Shown here piece after piece: positions 37,519-50,784 of a stretch of DNA of 64,000 bases; positions within the stretch are counted from its first letter, which is position 1, and each line of letters starts with the position of its first letter. Both the position numbers and the translations under genes were made by a program. The DNA lies in assembly GCF_037975245.1 (NCBI RefSeq), contig NC_092567.1, positions 16,485,876 through 16,549,875 on the forward strand. The letters run 5' to 3'. This stretch comes from Apostichopus japonicus (taxonomy: Eukaryota > Echinodermata > Holothuroidea > Aspidochirotida > Stichopodidae). The notes under the pieces are model-generated. The model did not search any database. It was not told the origin of the DNA and saw nothing but the letters and a program-made list of their open reading frames with translations.

Positions 37519-38478
37519 TTAGAAACCGTAAAAATTGCAGAGACGTAAATTCGGTCCATTTGTAGAGGCATCAGAGCCATTTGGTCTTACCAAAGTGAAT
37601 TGATGTAACACAGGGTTAAGACACCTCCAAACATCTATCAAAATATGAGACGATATACAAAAAAGAATACACACATGGAAAGAACCGTTATGGGAACTTG
37701 AAAATTGTGAAATGTAAGTATCCGCGACACAGTTAATACCACGACACATGAAGCACTGCCAGGCACTCAGATGACAGAATCTTGAAAAAAAGCCCTTCCT
37801 TGCAGGAGATTGATAAGGTGCATAAACGTGACATAAAGGCACCATTTCCCTATGGGTATATTAACAGTACAAACAGCAAGAGACCTTCATGACCAGCCTC
37901 AACCCTGATGACACATTCGCTTAGACGTGGAGAAATCAGCACGACCGTACCACAGGATTAAACTGTACCAAAGGAAGGCCACCTACCCATTTTTAGGTCC
38001 ACAAATCGGCATCTTTTTTCAGTTCTGTGGGTTGTTTTCTGAATTTAAAAGTCGTCAACAGCAATAAACGTTCATATTCAGTCTGACTACTGGCAAACAC
38101 CATGAACGGAATGAAAGATTCTCACATTTGACTATGACGAATGAATCCAATCGCTTTATGCAGGTTCTATTCACTTTTCAAAGTAGGTTCATCGACCGCA
38201 TTGAACCAATTCTTTCCGGTAGGTCTCCTAGTAGCTCCGGAGACAGATTTAGCGTACGAAGGCAGGAGCGATAAACCTGACCCCCCCCCCCCAGAGCTTT
38301 CCATAAAAAATAGCAGAGTATCTCGTTTGGGTAACTGGCACTGTCGTGTCCAAGATGAATGCAACAACCTCATTTTTTCATTGGCGCAGTTCTTGGCATC
38401 ATGACCGGTCTCCCCACATCTGAAACAGGTTCGACGCTGACCATACTTGACTTCTTTTCATGATACGAAATAGGCTTA
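37519..38478 (-). pseudogene. Second degenerate LINE remnant, copy 2
   Basis: Counterpart of 2731-3690. The endonuclease-like stretch here still reads HVYAPYQSPARKGFF, which makes the LINE assignment clearer than in copy 1. Confidence 0.6.
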
Positions 38479-41400
38479 AGCGTAGTGGCCAACAACTGTT
38501 TTTGGAAGTGGTGTGAGGGGGGGGGGGTGCTAAGATGTTTTGTCGTCCAGTTGAGTGGTTTAATGGGATGGGTGTCCCCTCACTTTGGAGACATTTGGTT
38601 AAACTAGGGCTTGGATGAAAATTGTGATATAATTGCAACTTGTGAAACAAGGTTGAAAATGTTGTCGACTGCATAGAATGTAACTCATATAGATGGTATA
38701 TGCTTATTACTGTTCTTTGGGATTTCTAAAATATTTTGCCTGCTAAGGGAGAAGAGATTGCTGAAAAACCATGTTTTTCTGAGACGGGGTGGGGGTGTTA
38801 AATTACCGAGAAATGAACATGGTTCCGCCCCTATGTAAACTCTGTATAAATCGCAAATTTAGTGGGCAAGTTCACAAAAGTTGGCATATATCCGCTCTGA
38901 GGAGTTCTCTAAGGGGACATGTGTCCCTTCCATTTTGTGAATTTTTGTTCCTATAAGGGGCTATCTCAGGTTCACTCATGTGTGTAGTATGAAAGTAAAT
39001 CTTGCCAATGTATGCAACTTTCCGTGTATGTAATATTTTGCAGTCCCCGTTTCGTCCCCGAAATTTGTGAGGGGGAATCTTGCTACTGCCTCAAATTCTT
39101 TGCATAATTTCCGATAGTTATTAACGGTATTAAAGATAACCACCTGTAGTAGAGACCGGGGTCGATGATAATTCGAAAAACATACCGTAAGAGTACATCC
39201 TTATATCAAATATACAGGCAAATTGAGACAATTTCTTCCTTTTTTTTCGTTTAATGTATAAAGAAGTCAGCGTTGACATCTAAGCTCTCTACGTGTATAT
39301 TCTCAGAAAATTGAATTTTTTACTAAAATAATCATGTGTAAACGGTGGAGGTGATATACCTTACGTTATAAATACAGAGGAACGAAGCACTTAATTTTTA
39401 TTAGCAGCCCACTAGAACAATAAACAATCATTGCGTAATCATCTAGTACATTTTATCATTCGTGTGACATTTTAATCACGTTGGCGTTCAGTTTCCTTTA
39501 GTCTAAAGTTTTATTTTTATTTATCACGTTATTTTCCCATTCCTAATGGTGTTCGTCTCTTTTGTGTTAAATATCCACAAGCAAATTAGTTCACTAGTAG
39601 TTGGTCTCCCATTTAATGGTATATTCGGTGGTGTATTTTTTGTTTTCTTTATATTAACACGAATATCCGAAATGAATAAACGTTCGATATTTCACAGCAA
39701 GTGGACAATTGTCTGTTATTTATTACAGAAACAGCTTACCATGTACAGTACCTAATGTACTCTCCGAATTCAATGTCAGTGTTATATTCACACACAAAAA
39801 GTATGGCTAAGTATGAAAATAAATAAACATCACTGGCATAGATGTTGTTTTTTTTAATTGCAAGTTTCACTCTTCTTCTGCTTCTTATCTTTTGTTTTGT
39901 TTTTCTTTATTTACTAAACTATTCTAGTTCATTTCACTTTTGTAGCTTGAACTTTTTTTCTGTTTTGTATATCCCCGATTTCTTTCGGTATCAAGAGAAG
40001 TGACTGTCTTTATATCAAACATTTTGTGATTGCCTTAAAATGCTGCCGTGAGAAGTATTTCAACAGAAAAAGAATCTAACTGCAAAATCAACATGGCGAG
40101 CCATTGTAACTATAAGAAAGAGTATGTGTCATAATCTGTAACACATACACGTTATGTAATTATACTATCGTTTCAAAATGTGATGATGACGTATTGAAAA
40201 TATTACGATTCTGTGATATACACATCCGGTGCAGTATGTACTTTCGCTGTTTAACACTCACTGTTTCGATCGTCTACTACAGAGCACATCATCGCCAATA
40301 TGGTATAGGAACAAAGGAACATAATCGTAAACATGTTCTGTCACAGGATTTCACTGTAATTATGATTATTACCTAATAGCAGTTTAGTAGTTTTTATATT
40401 TACTCGGTTTGTTGTATCAACCCCTAGCCCACAATCAATATCTCTTCCAACGCTCCTACCTCTCACTTCCCATTCCAACCATTCGCCATCACTCCCCACC
40501 CCTCACCACCCCTGATGTTTTTGCTAATAAATACTTTGTGTGAGGTTAACAAGGGGCGGAGATGAGGTGCGGGAAGAGGACGTGAGCTCACTGCTATTCT
40601 TCCGCTGCTGAATGTAATAATCTCGTCTCCCATTAAACAATTTTCCACCGATTGACATGGTCTCCGAACCCCATTTGTAGATTCAGGGCACCAATGGCAC
40701 CCACTCGGTCACCAATTTACTACTCATTCGAATGTTCTGGTACCCATTACGACGATTTAAATACTGTCTATATATACCAGCGTAGATACACGAAATCTCT
40801 CAATGAATACAAGATGTCGGCGAATTGTGACTTATCGAAACTCTCTATATATATGTTTCTGTTTATGTCAGCAAAAGGTGGCTTTCTGTCTTTCGGATTG
40901 GTTTGGGAAGAATATGAAAGTTGTGAGTTTGACCGAAATTCATAAATCTCATAATTGTCAATTTCGACGAAAAATCAAATATTGCTATACAAATTTAAGG
41001 TATACATGAAGATGATATAATGTAGTCAGTTGGCCCTTGCAGCATATACGTACTCCTATGTTTACCGTAGCAACGGTTGACATGGAAATACATGGAGTGG
41101 ACAATTTACGGGTACCCGCGGCTCAATCATGGCCATTGAAGAAATGATGGTCGGTGTTCCAATTGCCGGGTGAAGTGGCAAAACGTGTCCGTTGATGCTT
41201 CTGAGAAAGTATCAGTGTTAGGTAACTTTGGTGTCTTACAACGTTGTCAAATTTCAGCCAAAACCTGACAGCGTAGATAGGTACTATAACACGTTGTTAC
41301 GAAGTTTTCTTTTTAATTTGATCTGTACACATATTTTCTAACAAGAGGGCAATATTTTGGGGGTTCTTTCTTCTTTTCTCTCAGGTGTGAAGTGCCCAAT

Positions 41401-41653
41401 TAACTCGTTGAGGGTGTTCATTCGTTTTTCACTTGTCTAAGCAGGTGCACAGGTTTTTATTTGCAGAGAGATTAACTGCATTAAAACATTAACAGAAAAT
41501 TAATCTGGATAATTTAAAATGCGTAAAGACGTTCTTAATTTCAATGGCATTCCTCCTGTGCTATGCTTTGCTGTACAGGTGGATGTAACCGTTGCCTTTC
41601 GAGATTCAGATACCGGCTTCCTTAACTTAGCGAGGCATACGATTTTACACAAA
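38479..41653. other. About 3.2 kb with no supportable gene, copy 2
   Basis: Counterpart of 3700-6866 with scattered substitutions and one- or two-base indels. Nothing new is seen. Confidence 0.5.
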
Positions 41654-41920
41654 CATTTATCTGGGGCTGCTTTTTTATGGGGGGGGGGGGGGTCGCTGGT
41701 GTGATGGGGATGGGTGTTTTGTTTCGCTGCGAGCTGGTCGTCCTTTGAGTGGTTTTGTGAATGTTAGAGTGGGTGGTTGGGGGTTTGTCACTGCTGGTCG
41801 GTGGGCATGTTTGCTTTTTTGGCTCGCTTGACTTGATTTGTATTTGTCAGAGTGGGATGGTTAGATAGTGCCGTTTGGCCGTGACGTTTTGGTTCCCGCA
41901 GGGCGGGTCACGTAAAAAGC
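41654..41920 (+). mobile_element. 5'-truncated LINE 3' tail, copy 2
   Basis: Counterpart of 6867-7134. The G run is longer and one base pattern differs. The flanking ACAAA words are the same. Confidence 0.8.
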
Positions 41921-42685
41921 ACAAAATGAGAAGAATACTAAAATGATCTGCGGTATGACATTACAAGTTAAACGTCAGTAGATATTGCGAAGAACGTACA
42001 ACAAAACAGGTACAACAGTACATCGAATCCCGTGTTTACCAAGTGATTAGATGCGTTATTAAATATTGAAGACCAATCATATTCAGATACTGCTTTCAAA
42101 ACAGTTATTTGCAAATTTTATTCAGCGATACTACATTGACGTATGTCCATCACCATTTTATCATTTCACTTAATCTATCATCATGCATACTAACTGGTTT
42201 AACATACTAAATGGTTTAAGAGCGGTATAACATCAAGGTAAACTACATGCATATTTTGTTTATTCCCCACTAACAGCTGTCGGATTGACTTTTCCAAATC
42301 ATGAGTCGTCGGTCGATATGATTATTCTCCAACCAATTACGCTTAACCTGTGTAAATAAAAAAAAGATGGATATTCAAATTTGCTTGCAGCACTTTCTGT
42401 GAATAGAGAAATATGGACACGGAAGGATGTAGTTTGAATATATACAAACTGCCAGTAATGGGGTTACTGTGAAAACTACGTGAGAACAATAGAGAGACAA
42501 CTCAAGCATTCGATAAGTCGAACATATTTCCTTTTGTACTTTTCCACTTTATTCTGATTAAGTGAAAGAGTTACAACCACTTGACAGGAATCCCTGTTTA
42601 TCATTGGAAAAGTAAAAATTTGACTCTTCTTTCAAGGAGATTATATTGAAGTGTAATATAATTATTGCGGAACATATATAAATAC

Positions 42686-42720
<35 letters not shown>

Positions 42721-42744
42721 CGTGCGTATGCGAATGTGTGTGTG

Positions 42745-42869
42745 TTACATACCATAGTTACATCGTGTTTGTACATCGGAACAGCACCACGGCTCCTGAT
42801 GGTTAAGACAATCATAGCTACAGCTACAAAAACCGTTTGCACCACAAGGGATGTGGATCCCACATTGAC
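42745..42869 (-). CDS. Eight-cysteine peptide exon, copy 2
   Basis: Sequence identical to 7991-8115 over the coding part, including acceptor, cysteine positions and stop, although the adjacent TG microsatellite has changed length. Confidence 0.65.
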
Positions 42870-43018
42870 CTGAGATAAAACAAAGTTGACTCGAAAAGTA
42901 AACAAAAACGTATATGTGACTTCCTTTTGCATGAAAGGGTGACAGGGACTAGTATGAATCAGCGCAAAATAGAACTCATGGTTTCTTTACATCTCTCTAG
43001 AGAAGTGGCAGTTTTTCT

Positions 43019-43143
43019 TTATTTCGTTGCAGATTTGTCTTTCTCAGGATTCTTTAGGACTGCTTTCTTCAAAGCATTCCTCTTTTGTTTCTGCAACATT
43101 TCTGTCACTAGAATTACTGGTACATCCTTTTTCTTCTTGTACA
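43019..43143 (-). CDS. Possible lysine-rich exon, copy 2
   Basis: Counterpart of 8265-8389. The frame is preserved. Same caution about A-rich chance coding. Confidence 0.2.
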
Positions 43144-43427
43144 CTCACAAACCCATTAATTGGTAAACCTATGAAAGGCGCCAACATTTCGTTTAACCAA
43201 ATGAACAATATTTGCGAGTAGTAGTTACGTCCCAGTCGAATTTATTCATATTTGTTGATATATCGTCCTTATTAATAAAGCTCACAAGTCAAAGGAATAC
43301 AACTTTTCCATAATGTTTGTAAACCATGCGTATTGTAATAAGATTGTAACTTCAAGCAAATTAATATTTCACTGAGTAATTCCAACGGATCATTGATTAA
43401 AGAAACAACTGTTAAGCATGCATTTAC

Positions 43428-43479
43428 CTTCCGCAGTTGAGAGCAACATTGCTACGGCCACGAGGATGGCTAGAACAAC
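43428..43479 (-). CDS. Signal-peptide exon of the eight-cysteine gene, copy 2
   Basis: Counterpart of 8674-8725 with identical 52 bp and splice sites. Confidence 0.65.
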
Positions 43480-44142
43480 CTGCTAAGAAATGTAATAACA
43501 ACAACTTACATGATGAAGATTAAACGTGGAGCTTTAGAATTAGATACATATAAAGACGATGTTATACATTTTATGCAAAGTCAATATTTTGCATCCATGG
43601 CGTAACATTTTATCGTAACATGTAGTATACCTGTCTTAAATCTGACTTGTATGTTCTGTACAATATCATTCTTATATTTTAAATCGTAAGCACGATATTA
43701 CTTATTCCATATTATCTGATAAGCCGATCAATTACTACATTTTACTTGATTGCTCTTTTCTTTACAAAATTCATTTGAGTAAAAAGCATTAACAAGTACA
43801 TAGATAACGTTCAATTAGTGAGGGAAAAAACAATGTCTATATATGTTCAATCAGTCGATTTTTTGTAATGACGTTATTGCCGTATAAAGGTTAAATTTAA
43901 TGTTGTGATGTCCTGGACCATGCTTTCAGCACATGTCTAACTTCTATGCAACGTTAATGCCGTGAGAAATGACCTTTTCAAAAGTAGATAATCATCAATA
44001 AAAGTAGATGGAATCTAGCAGAAACATTGTCACATCGGTTCATCAAATGCAAACAAACAACACTGAATAGGATAACATATATATACATTTAAATTACATG
44101 TTTCTATTGCTTTACAGATTAGCAAAGAGTGAATGTTGTTAA

Positions 44143-47035
44143 ATGCCATCCACTGGTTCTCTGCATACCAATAATTCTAGGGCGAGAGAGACAGTGTTGA
44201 ATATGCAGAACGATCTGAATTTATTTGACGTGTGGCGGGTTTTTCATCCAAATGAAAAGAGGTATACCTGGCGGCAAAAACATCCAATTAAACAGAGCCG
44301 CATATATTTTTTCCTTGATTTCATCCGGATTACTTAATACTGTGTCAAAGTCATTAATAATAGCAGGCTATAGGACTGATAATTCATTAATCAGCACAGT
44401 GTTTAATTTAAATAAATAAGGTCACAAAATGGAGAGGATTGTGGAAATTTAATAACTCTTTACTGAAAGAAGACTGCTGCTATTTTACGATTGTTAATGA
44501 CACAATCGCCATTATTGACGAATATGCATGGTTTCCTTATGTTCGAGAAAATATTAAATATCAATATTGGTGATTTAAATCGTAAGCCCCAGTCTATTCG
44601 TGAGACTCAAAGGATGTATGGTAAGGGCCCGTGTGGAATGGCCTGAAGAAGCAGAGAAACCAACGTTTTTTCTCCATTTAGAAAAAAGGAACAATGTTGT
44701 TAAACACATTTGGCACTTAAAAAAATGTTAATAATCAGGATATTTATGATCACGATCAAATACAGAGAGAAATTTTTAATTGTATCAACTTTTATATAGT
44801 TCCCAGGATGCTCATATATAAGTAATGGAGATGTACAAGGGAAGTTTGGTCAAAGCATTATCAAATTAGCAGTAAATGAGTCTATTAGCCTTGAAGGTAT
44901 TTTGACTTATGAAAATGTTACTTGTGGTTTGAGAAATTTGAAGAGCAGCAAATCTCCTGACTCTGATGGTTTTACTATTGAGTTTTTAAAGTTTTTCTGG
45001 AATGAACTTGGTCATTTTTTGTTACGGTCATTAAATTTCGGCTATGAAAATTCGTTATTGGTTACACAAAGGCAAGATGTTATCATCCTAATTCCAAAGG
45101 GTGATAAACCTCGTTTCTGTTTGAAGAATTGGAGACCAATTTCACTGCTTATTGTGTCTTATAAAATTGCATCTTCCTGCATTGCAAATCGTATGAAGGC
45201 AGTTCTTCCTAATATTATTTCTTCGAATCAAAGGGGATTCCTCAAAGGTCGGTATATTGGTGATAGCATTCGTACAGTGTATGACATTAATAATAGTCTC
45301 GAAGAAGACCAAACACCAGGGATTTTATTTGGGATTGATATTGAAAAGACTTTTGATAGTATTTCGATTAGGTTTATTAGAAATGCACTCCGCCTTTTTA
45401 AGTTCGGTCCTTCCATTATCCAGTGGTTTGGTACTTTTTATAGTGATGTGTTTTCCTCTGTTCTTGTAAGTGGCTTTTTATATGAAAAAAGTATATATAT
45501 TGATCGTGGTTGCAGACAAGGATACACTTTGTCTCCATATCTTTTTCTTTCAAGTGTAAAATTATTGAGAATTCTTATTAATTATGGTAATTCTATTTCG
45601 GTATTGATATTGGAGGAGGCTGTTCTAAAATAGTACAGCATGCTGACGATACAACCTTTTTCATGCACGGGGATGAAATATCTTTTAATATTATAGTGAT
45701 ACAGCTTGATTATTTTGGTTCATTGCCTTGGCTAAATTTGAACCCTAGTAAATATTTTCTTGTAGGGTTGGGGAGTTTCAAAGGGTCTTCGTTTCCATTT
45801 AATAGAAAATAATAATATTTGTTGGAACAAGGGTGATGATTTTACACTATTGGGGATTGTGTTTAAAAAAGTAATTAATATTTTAAAGATGTGGGAGAAA
45901 TGTAACCTTTCAGTGCTGGGTCGCATTACCATTGTTAAATCTTTATTATTGCGTTGTTTTAGTTACTATATTATGACGCTTCCATTACCCAGTCCGGAAA
46001 ATATTGAAAGAGTACACTCCATGTTTTTTTTTTACGTTTTGTGTGGAAAAATAAACCAGACCGTATTAGTCGAAGACAATTAATACAAGGATACCCTGAT
46101 GGGGGATTGAAAATGGTAGATTTTTGTAAACAATGTACTGCACTTAAGATCTCTACGTTTTGTCGTTTGTTGAAGGGGATGCTTCTGTATTTTACATAGG
46201 TACACTATAAGTATTGACTCTTTCTTTCATAATTGGGACTTTTATGTGAAGTTAGTGAGTTTAAATATCTGTAATCCTTTTTGAAAAAAAAACCTTTTTG
46301 AAACTACACATAATTTACTTCATGATGTTTTCTCTACTATTTACGATGATACTACTATATTAACATTACCAATTTGGAATAACAGTTTATTTAAAGTTGG
46401 AAATAGCCCAGTATATTACAAACGTTGGTATGATAAGGGTATACGCTTTATTGACGATTTGATTAGTATTGGTACTTTTTTTACTTTTGATAATTTTACT
46501 GAGAAGTTTAATATATCAACCACTTTTTTGGAGAATAATGGTATTATTAGCTCTATTAAGGAACAATGGAAGGATTTATCAAATGATACAATTTTAAGGG
46601 TTACTTTTCCTAATAATAGTTATATTAATACTCTGCATACAAGCGGTTCTTTTTGTTCTAAAGCACTTTACAATAGATTGCTGGAGTTTTCAACATAGTT
46701 TCGATATAGACTGTTGCATAGGATTATTCCAACTAACAAGTATTTGCATTTAATAAAAGTTACTACTTCTGATAATTGTGATTTTTTTTCATGAATATTG
46801 AAACCATTGAACATATTTTTTTATGATTGTGCTAAAATCGGCTAAGATTTGGAAAAATTTACAAATAATACTTAATAATGCCAGTGTGAATACGATAATG
46901 AAAGATATATCCAAAGTGTTATTTGGTGCAAAGTTTGCTCGTAAATTAAATTAATCAAACGTTACATTTTGAATTGCAAATTACAAAAGATAATCCCAAG
47001 GCAAAATAAATTACTTCTGTATTTAAAAGAATATT
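44143..47035 (+). pseudogene. Degenerate L1/Tx1-like LINE, copy 2
   Basis: Counterpart of 9388-12280. The main frame is 44902-45633 with the same box order and the same frameshift before the HADD box. The T run that breaks the later frame is shorter here, and an extra A near 45808 adds a new frameshift. Confidence 0.85.
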
Positions 47036-47708
47036 TTAATAAGAAATATGAAAGGTGCAGAGTGGGAAAAATACTGGCTTCCTTGGCATAATTTTCTTCA
47101 ATTACACCTTGTATTATAAATATTTTGTCGTGCCTATTCTAATTTAATTTATCGTCTCTCATTCATAACGTATTTTACGATGACACATATGTTTACTTTT
47201 TGTGCATTATGCAAGAGAACAAAAAAGATTAAAAAAATAATGAAAAATAAGAACTTTAACTATGAGCCTGTACGGAGGAGCCGACGAGACCACCACTGTA
47301 GCATTGAAGAAGTTTTCGAAAGATTTAGCATATTTTAGAACTGAACATCTTGACAACAGGAATAGTTACAGAGATATCTCTAGTAGTGAAATTGGTTACT
47401 CCAGTTATAACATACCGATTATGCTAATTCTTAACCTCCTCGGACAAAATACTCAGGCCTAACGAACATTTTTCATGGAAACAGCATGTCAATGGTTCAC
47501 CTAAATCATTTCTAAGTTAATTTATAGAGTGCACTTCAACTACACACCTACAACTCATGCGAACCGTTCATTTACTGTAAATATCAATTTATCACTTATA
47601 ACACCAAAAAAAAAGGAAAATCCTTACTTACCGTGAGAGTTTTGTGTTCCATTTCTTCCGAGATGTTTGGTAACTCGACTTCAGATTCGAATGTTTCTGT
47701 GAGCCTTT

Positions 47709-47984
47709 GGTGATTCGATCGCCCCTTTTAATAACCTCACTGACAGTACACGCTATATTTATAGCTTTCAAATTGATTGGAATTTTGACGAGGCAAAGGT
47801 ACGGCGGCGCATGCGTGATAACTCGGCCAATCACGTCAGGGTATTTGGTGATTCGATCGCCCCATTTTATAACCTCACTGGTAGTACACGCTACATTAAT
47901 GGCTTTCAAACTGATTGGAATTTTGACGAGGCAAAGGTACGGCGGCGCATGCGTGAACATTCGGCCAATCACGTCAGGGTATTT
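47709..47984. repeat. 138-bp tandem repeat, copy 2
   Basis: Two units as at 13099-13374. Unit 2 here keeps GGCAAAGGTACGG like unit 1, whereas copy 1 has changed it to GGCAAATTTACGG. Confidence 0.9.
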
Positions 47985-48229
47985 CTTCATAGGGAACATT
48001 CATCGTATCACGAAGTTACTTTATTAATCTGAAAGAACTCCTGCCAATCATGGCACAGAGATAATTTGAAATTTGGTAACATTTTGTGAATACAATTGAA
48101 AACCACCGTTATTGGTCAGAGTTATACATTTTACATGTAGATAAATATTTTGAAGAAATTATGAAACACAAAGGGTCATCAATGAAATCAACTGGCACGT
48201 GCTATCAAACAAAAGTAATAACATATCAG

Positions 48230-48331
48230 GTCTTTTGTTTAACTAAAGGGTTCTGCTACCTACCTTGTTGCGAAGAGAAACCTTGTCTAACAGGCGATCA
48301 TAGCAGTTACTGGTTGCGAGAAATATGGTGA
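48230..48331 (+). CDS. Cysteine-rich exon, open in copy 2
   Basis: After acceptor ACATATCAG, 33 codons and a stop are open. They begin VFCLTKGFCYLPCC and continue EEKPCLTGDH, giving C-X5-C-X3-CC-X4-C. The GFC and CC arrangement loosely recalls the eight-cysteine exon, but it enters in phase 0, not 1, so it cannot use the same signal exon. Copy 1 is broken. Confidence 0.3.
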   Translation, partial: VFCLTKGFCYLPCCEEKPCLTGDHSSYWLREIW

Positions 48332-48631
48332 TAGTATGGAAACGTTGACATGCCGTAAAATATTAAGATCTTTCTATAAATATGTTGCTCACGTCCAACA
48401 AACTGATGGATTAATCATGCAGTTAAGTTGGAGCAAATTGCGACAACTTAATGATAATTTCACATTAAATAACTGATTAATTCCTCATTAATCTGCAGAA
48501 TGATTTTTTTAACAATTTTCATTACAGAACAATTCAAGAACTACTAACATAAGTAATTAAGTAAACAATTCTTAATTTTCAACGGCACCTTGACGTTTCC
48601 GTATAACAGAGCTATGATAGCCAACGTATGT

Positions 48632-48992
48632 GCTTTTTACGTGACCCGCACTGCGGGATCCAAAACGTCACGGCCAAACGGCACTACCCAACCATCCCAT
48701 TCTGACAACCAAACCTAAAGTCAAGCGAGTCAAAAATGTAAATACGCCTACCGACCTGCAGAGACAAACCCCTAACCAACCCACTCAAACATTCAAAAAA
48801 CACAAAAGGACGACCAGCACGCAGCAAAACGAAACACCCCTCCCCAGTACACCAGCGTCCAAAAAAGGCAGCCCCAGATAAACGGCGAAAATCGCCTTCA
48901 ACCTGAAGGCGAATGTCACACTTCAACGCCTTCAGGACTGCCTGCCAACTAGCAAATTTTCCCATAAAAACTATATCGCATCAATTCCTCCA
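48632..48992 (-). mobile_element. 5'-truncated LINE 3' tail, copy 2
   Basis: Counterpart of 14022-14382. One base of the left target word has mutated (GATAG for AATAG). Confidence 0.9.
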
Positions 48993-49081
48993 AATAGCCA
49001 ACGTATGTATATCATCACTTTGTATAGGTGACATGACGAAAAATATATTCGATGCCTATGCGCACGTAGCCAGAACTTCCT

Positions 49082-49367
49082 TGCGTCTAGTTAAAAAGCC
49101 GGGTTAAGACGAATCACTTGGCTGACAATTGAAGATATGTTTACGTCGAAGAGTTTGATTTAACAGTATTGATATCATTGTTTCATCTAAAGACCATCAT
49201 CTTCTTAGAGGTACAGGGCAGAGCTGCGTCTAGTTAAAAAGCCGGGTTAAGACGAATCACTTGGCTGACAATTGAAGATATGTTTACGTCGAAGAGTTTG
49301 ATTTAACAGTATTGATATCATTGTTTCATCTAAAGACCATCATCTTCTTAGAAGTACAGTGCAGAGC
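49082..49367. repeat. 143-bp tandem duplication, copy 2 only
   Basis: Units are 49082-49224 and 49225-49367, both starting TGCGTCTAGTTAAAAAGCC and both ending with a few bases of LINE sequence (GTACAGxGCAGAGC). The duplication therefore happened after the LINE tail arrived. Copy 1 has one diverged unit. Confidence 0.92.
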
Positions 49368-49840
49368 TGGAACGTGTTCGGAAGTTAGCTGAACGCTGTA
49401 TTGGTTCAAGTCTTCCGTCACTCTCAACTATATACGAAGAGAGTCTGTTAAAGAAACCAAAAAATATAAAAGAAGATCACACACACCCTGTTCATAGTCA
49501 TATCATTTTCAACAGATCCGGGATACGATTACAGGTGCCCAATACAAAAACGTCCAGGTTCCGTAATTCTTTCTTACCTGAGGCAACACACTTATTTAAC
49601 TCACGTGTAAAGCGATCTGGCCACAGTGTGTGATCTATCACTTGCAGCCCTCTGTGCTGCCCCTGTTACTGTTCTGATTCCGCTTATTTAGTTTTATTCT
49701 CGTAGCTGTTCACTTATAGTTTACTTATTGTATGTTTATGTTTGTATTCACTATTGTTTTATGTTTACTGTCGACTGGAAATAATTTCCGTTTTCTGTTT
49801 TTCTGAAATGGACAATAAATAAATTTTCAATCTTTCTAAC
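49350..49840 (+). mobile_element. 3' end of a different non-LTR retrotransposon, copy 2 only
   Basis: An open frame of about 80 codons ends at a TGA near 49632 and carries the C-terminal pattern of CR1/L2/RTE-type reverse transcriptases: HSHIIFNRSGIRLQVPNT, then TSRFRNSFLPEATHLFNSR. An untranslated tail ending AATAAATAAATTTTCAATC follows. Copy 1 has the flanks joined at CATCTTC-CTATAATAATT. It is not related to the L1/Tx1-like elements elsewhere in the window. Confidence 0.75.
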
Positions 49841-50484
49841 TATAATAATTAAAACATGAAGGTGAAACATTCTGAATTCAGGTATTTGTACTCATAAATC
49901 CGGACAATAGTATTACTATAAAGGTCAGAAATACCCATCCCACCCCCCCCCCCTCCCCCACCTAAAGAGCTAAAACAAATATTAGAAGTGGTTAGTTATT
50001 ATTAGTTATTATTATTAGTTATTATCCCTTGGCTCCGCGCATATCATAGTAAAGCAAAATGTATTGTTGATCTATTTATACATACGTTACTTGTGTGGTA
50101 CTAATGCTCTGATTTCTCGATTTGTATCACAAACGTTAATGGCCACTGATAGTGCTACAATCACGTAAGCTTTATTCGTGTAAATGAACCAGGGCCTCAC
50201 TCAACATGTTTGCACCATGGGGCTAAGATGTAATGTCGCCATGTGAAGGGCTTAATGGCGAGGGTGGTCCATCTCCCATTTATAGTAGTTACTGTGTTCT
50301 CTATGTGTATCGGGTGAAACGGCTGTCAATAAATATGTCAGTGTGATAACGATTGATATTATAAACTGAAAGAAAAGGCTGTTCATTTTGACAAAAGTGT
50401 TTAACTTGAATGACGACTTTAATAAAAAAAATAAAAAAACATTTTTTGAAGGATAAAGACAAAATAATATTACAGTACGATAAA
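49841..50484. other. Non-coding, with a (TTA)n stretch
   Basis: Corresponds to copy 1 on either side of the missing 980 bp. A GTTATTATTAGTTATTATTATTAG run at 49993-50027 replaces an unrelated 40-odd bases of copy 1. Confidence 0.5.
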
Positions 50485-50784
50485 CTATGGTAGACTAAGA
50501 GTGTTGTAAAGCAAAATAAGAATATTCCTAGTGAGCCGGTAGCGAAGGCTTATTAGCGAAGGCTGATTAAATGAGCAAAAATAAATAGTACATGGAGCCG
50601 CCTTAGAAGCAGTAAAATAATTCAAAAGTTTTCGGAAAAAGACAATAATTTCGGCCGGTATTGGAAGAGCATTACCATCATAAATGACACGTTCGCTAGC
50701 AAGGTCACCTTTAGTATTGAAGCAAAACAGGAATATTAAGAGAATATATTGTAAGCTGAGGAGAATTACCTTCAAACTATCCAT
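50485..50784 (-). CDS. Small ORF with signal peptide, copy 2
   Basis: Counterpart of 16217-16516, open over the same 99 codons with a handful of replacements (for example Ser9 to Leu and Leu20 to Phe in the hydrophobic core). Confidence 0.35.
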   Translation of the reverse strand: MDSLKVILLSLQYILLIFLFCFNTKGDLASERVIYDGNALPIPAEIIVFFRKLLNYFTASKAAPCTIYFCSFNQPSLISLRYRLTRNILILLYNTLSLP

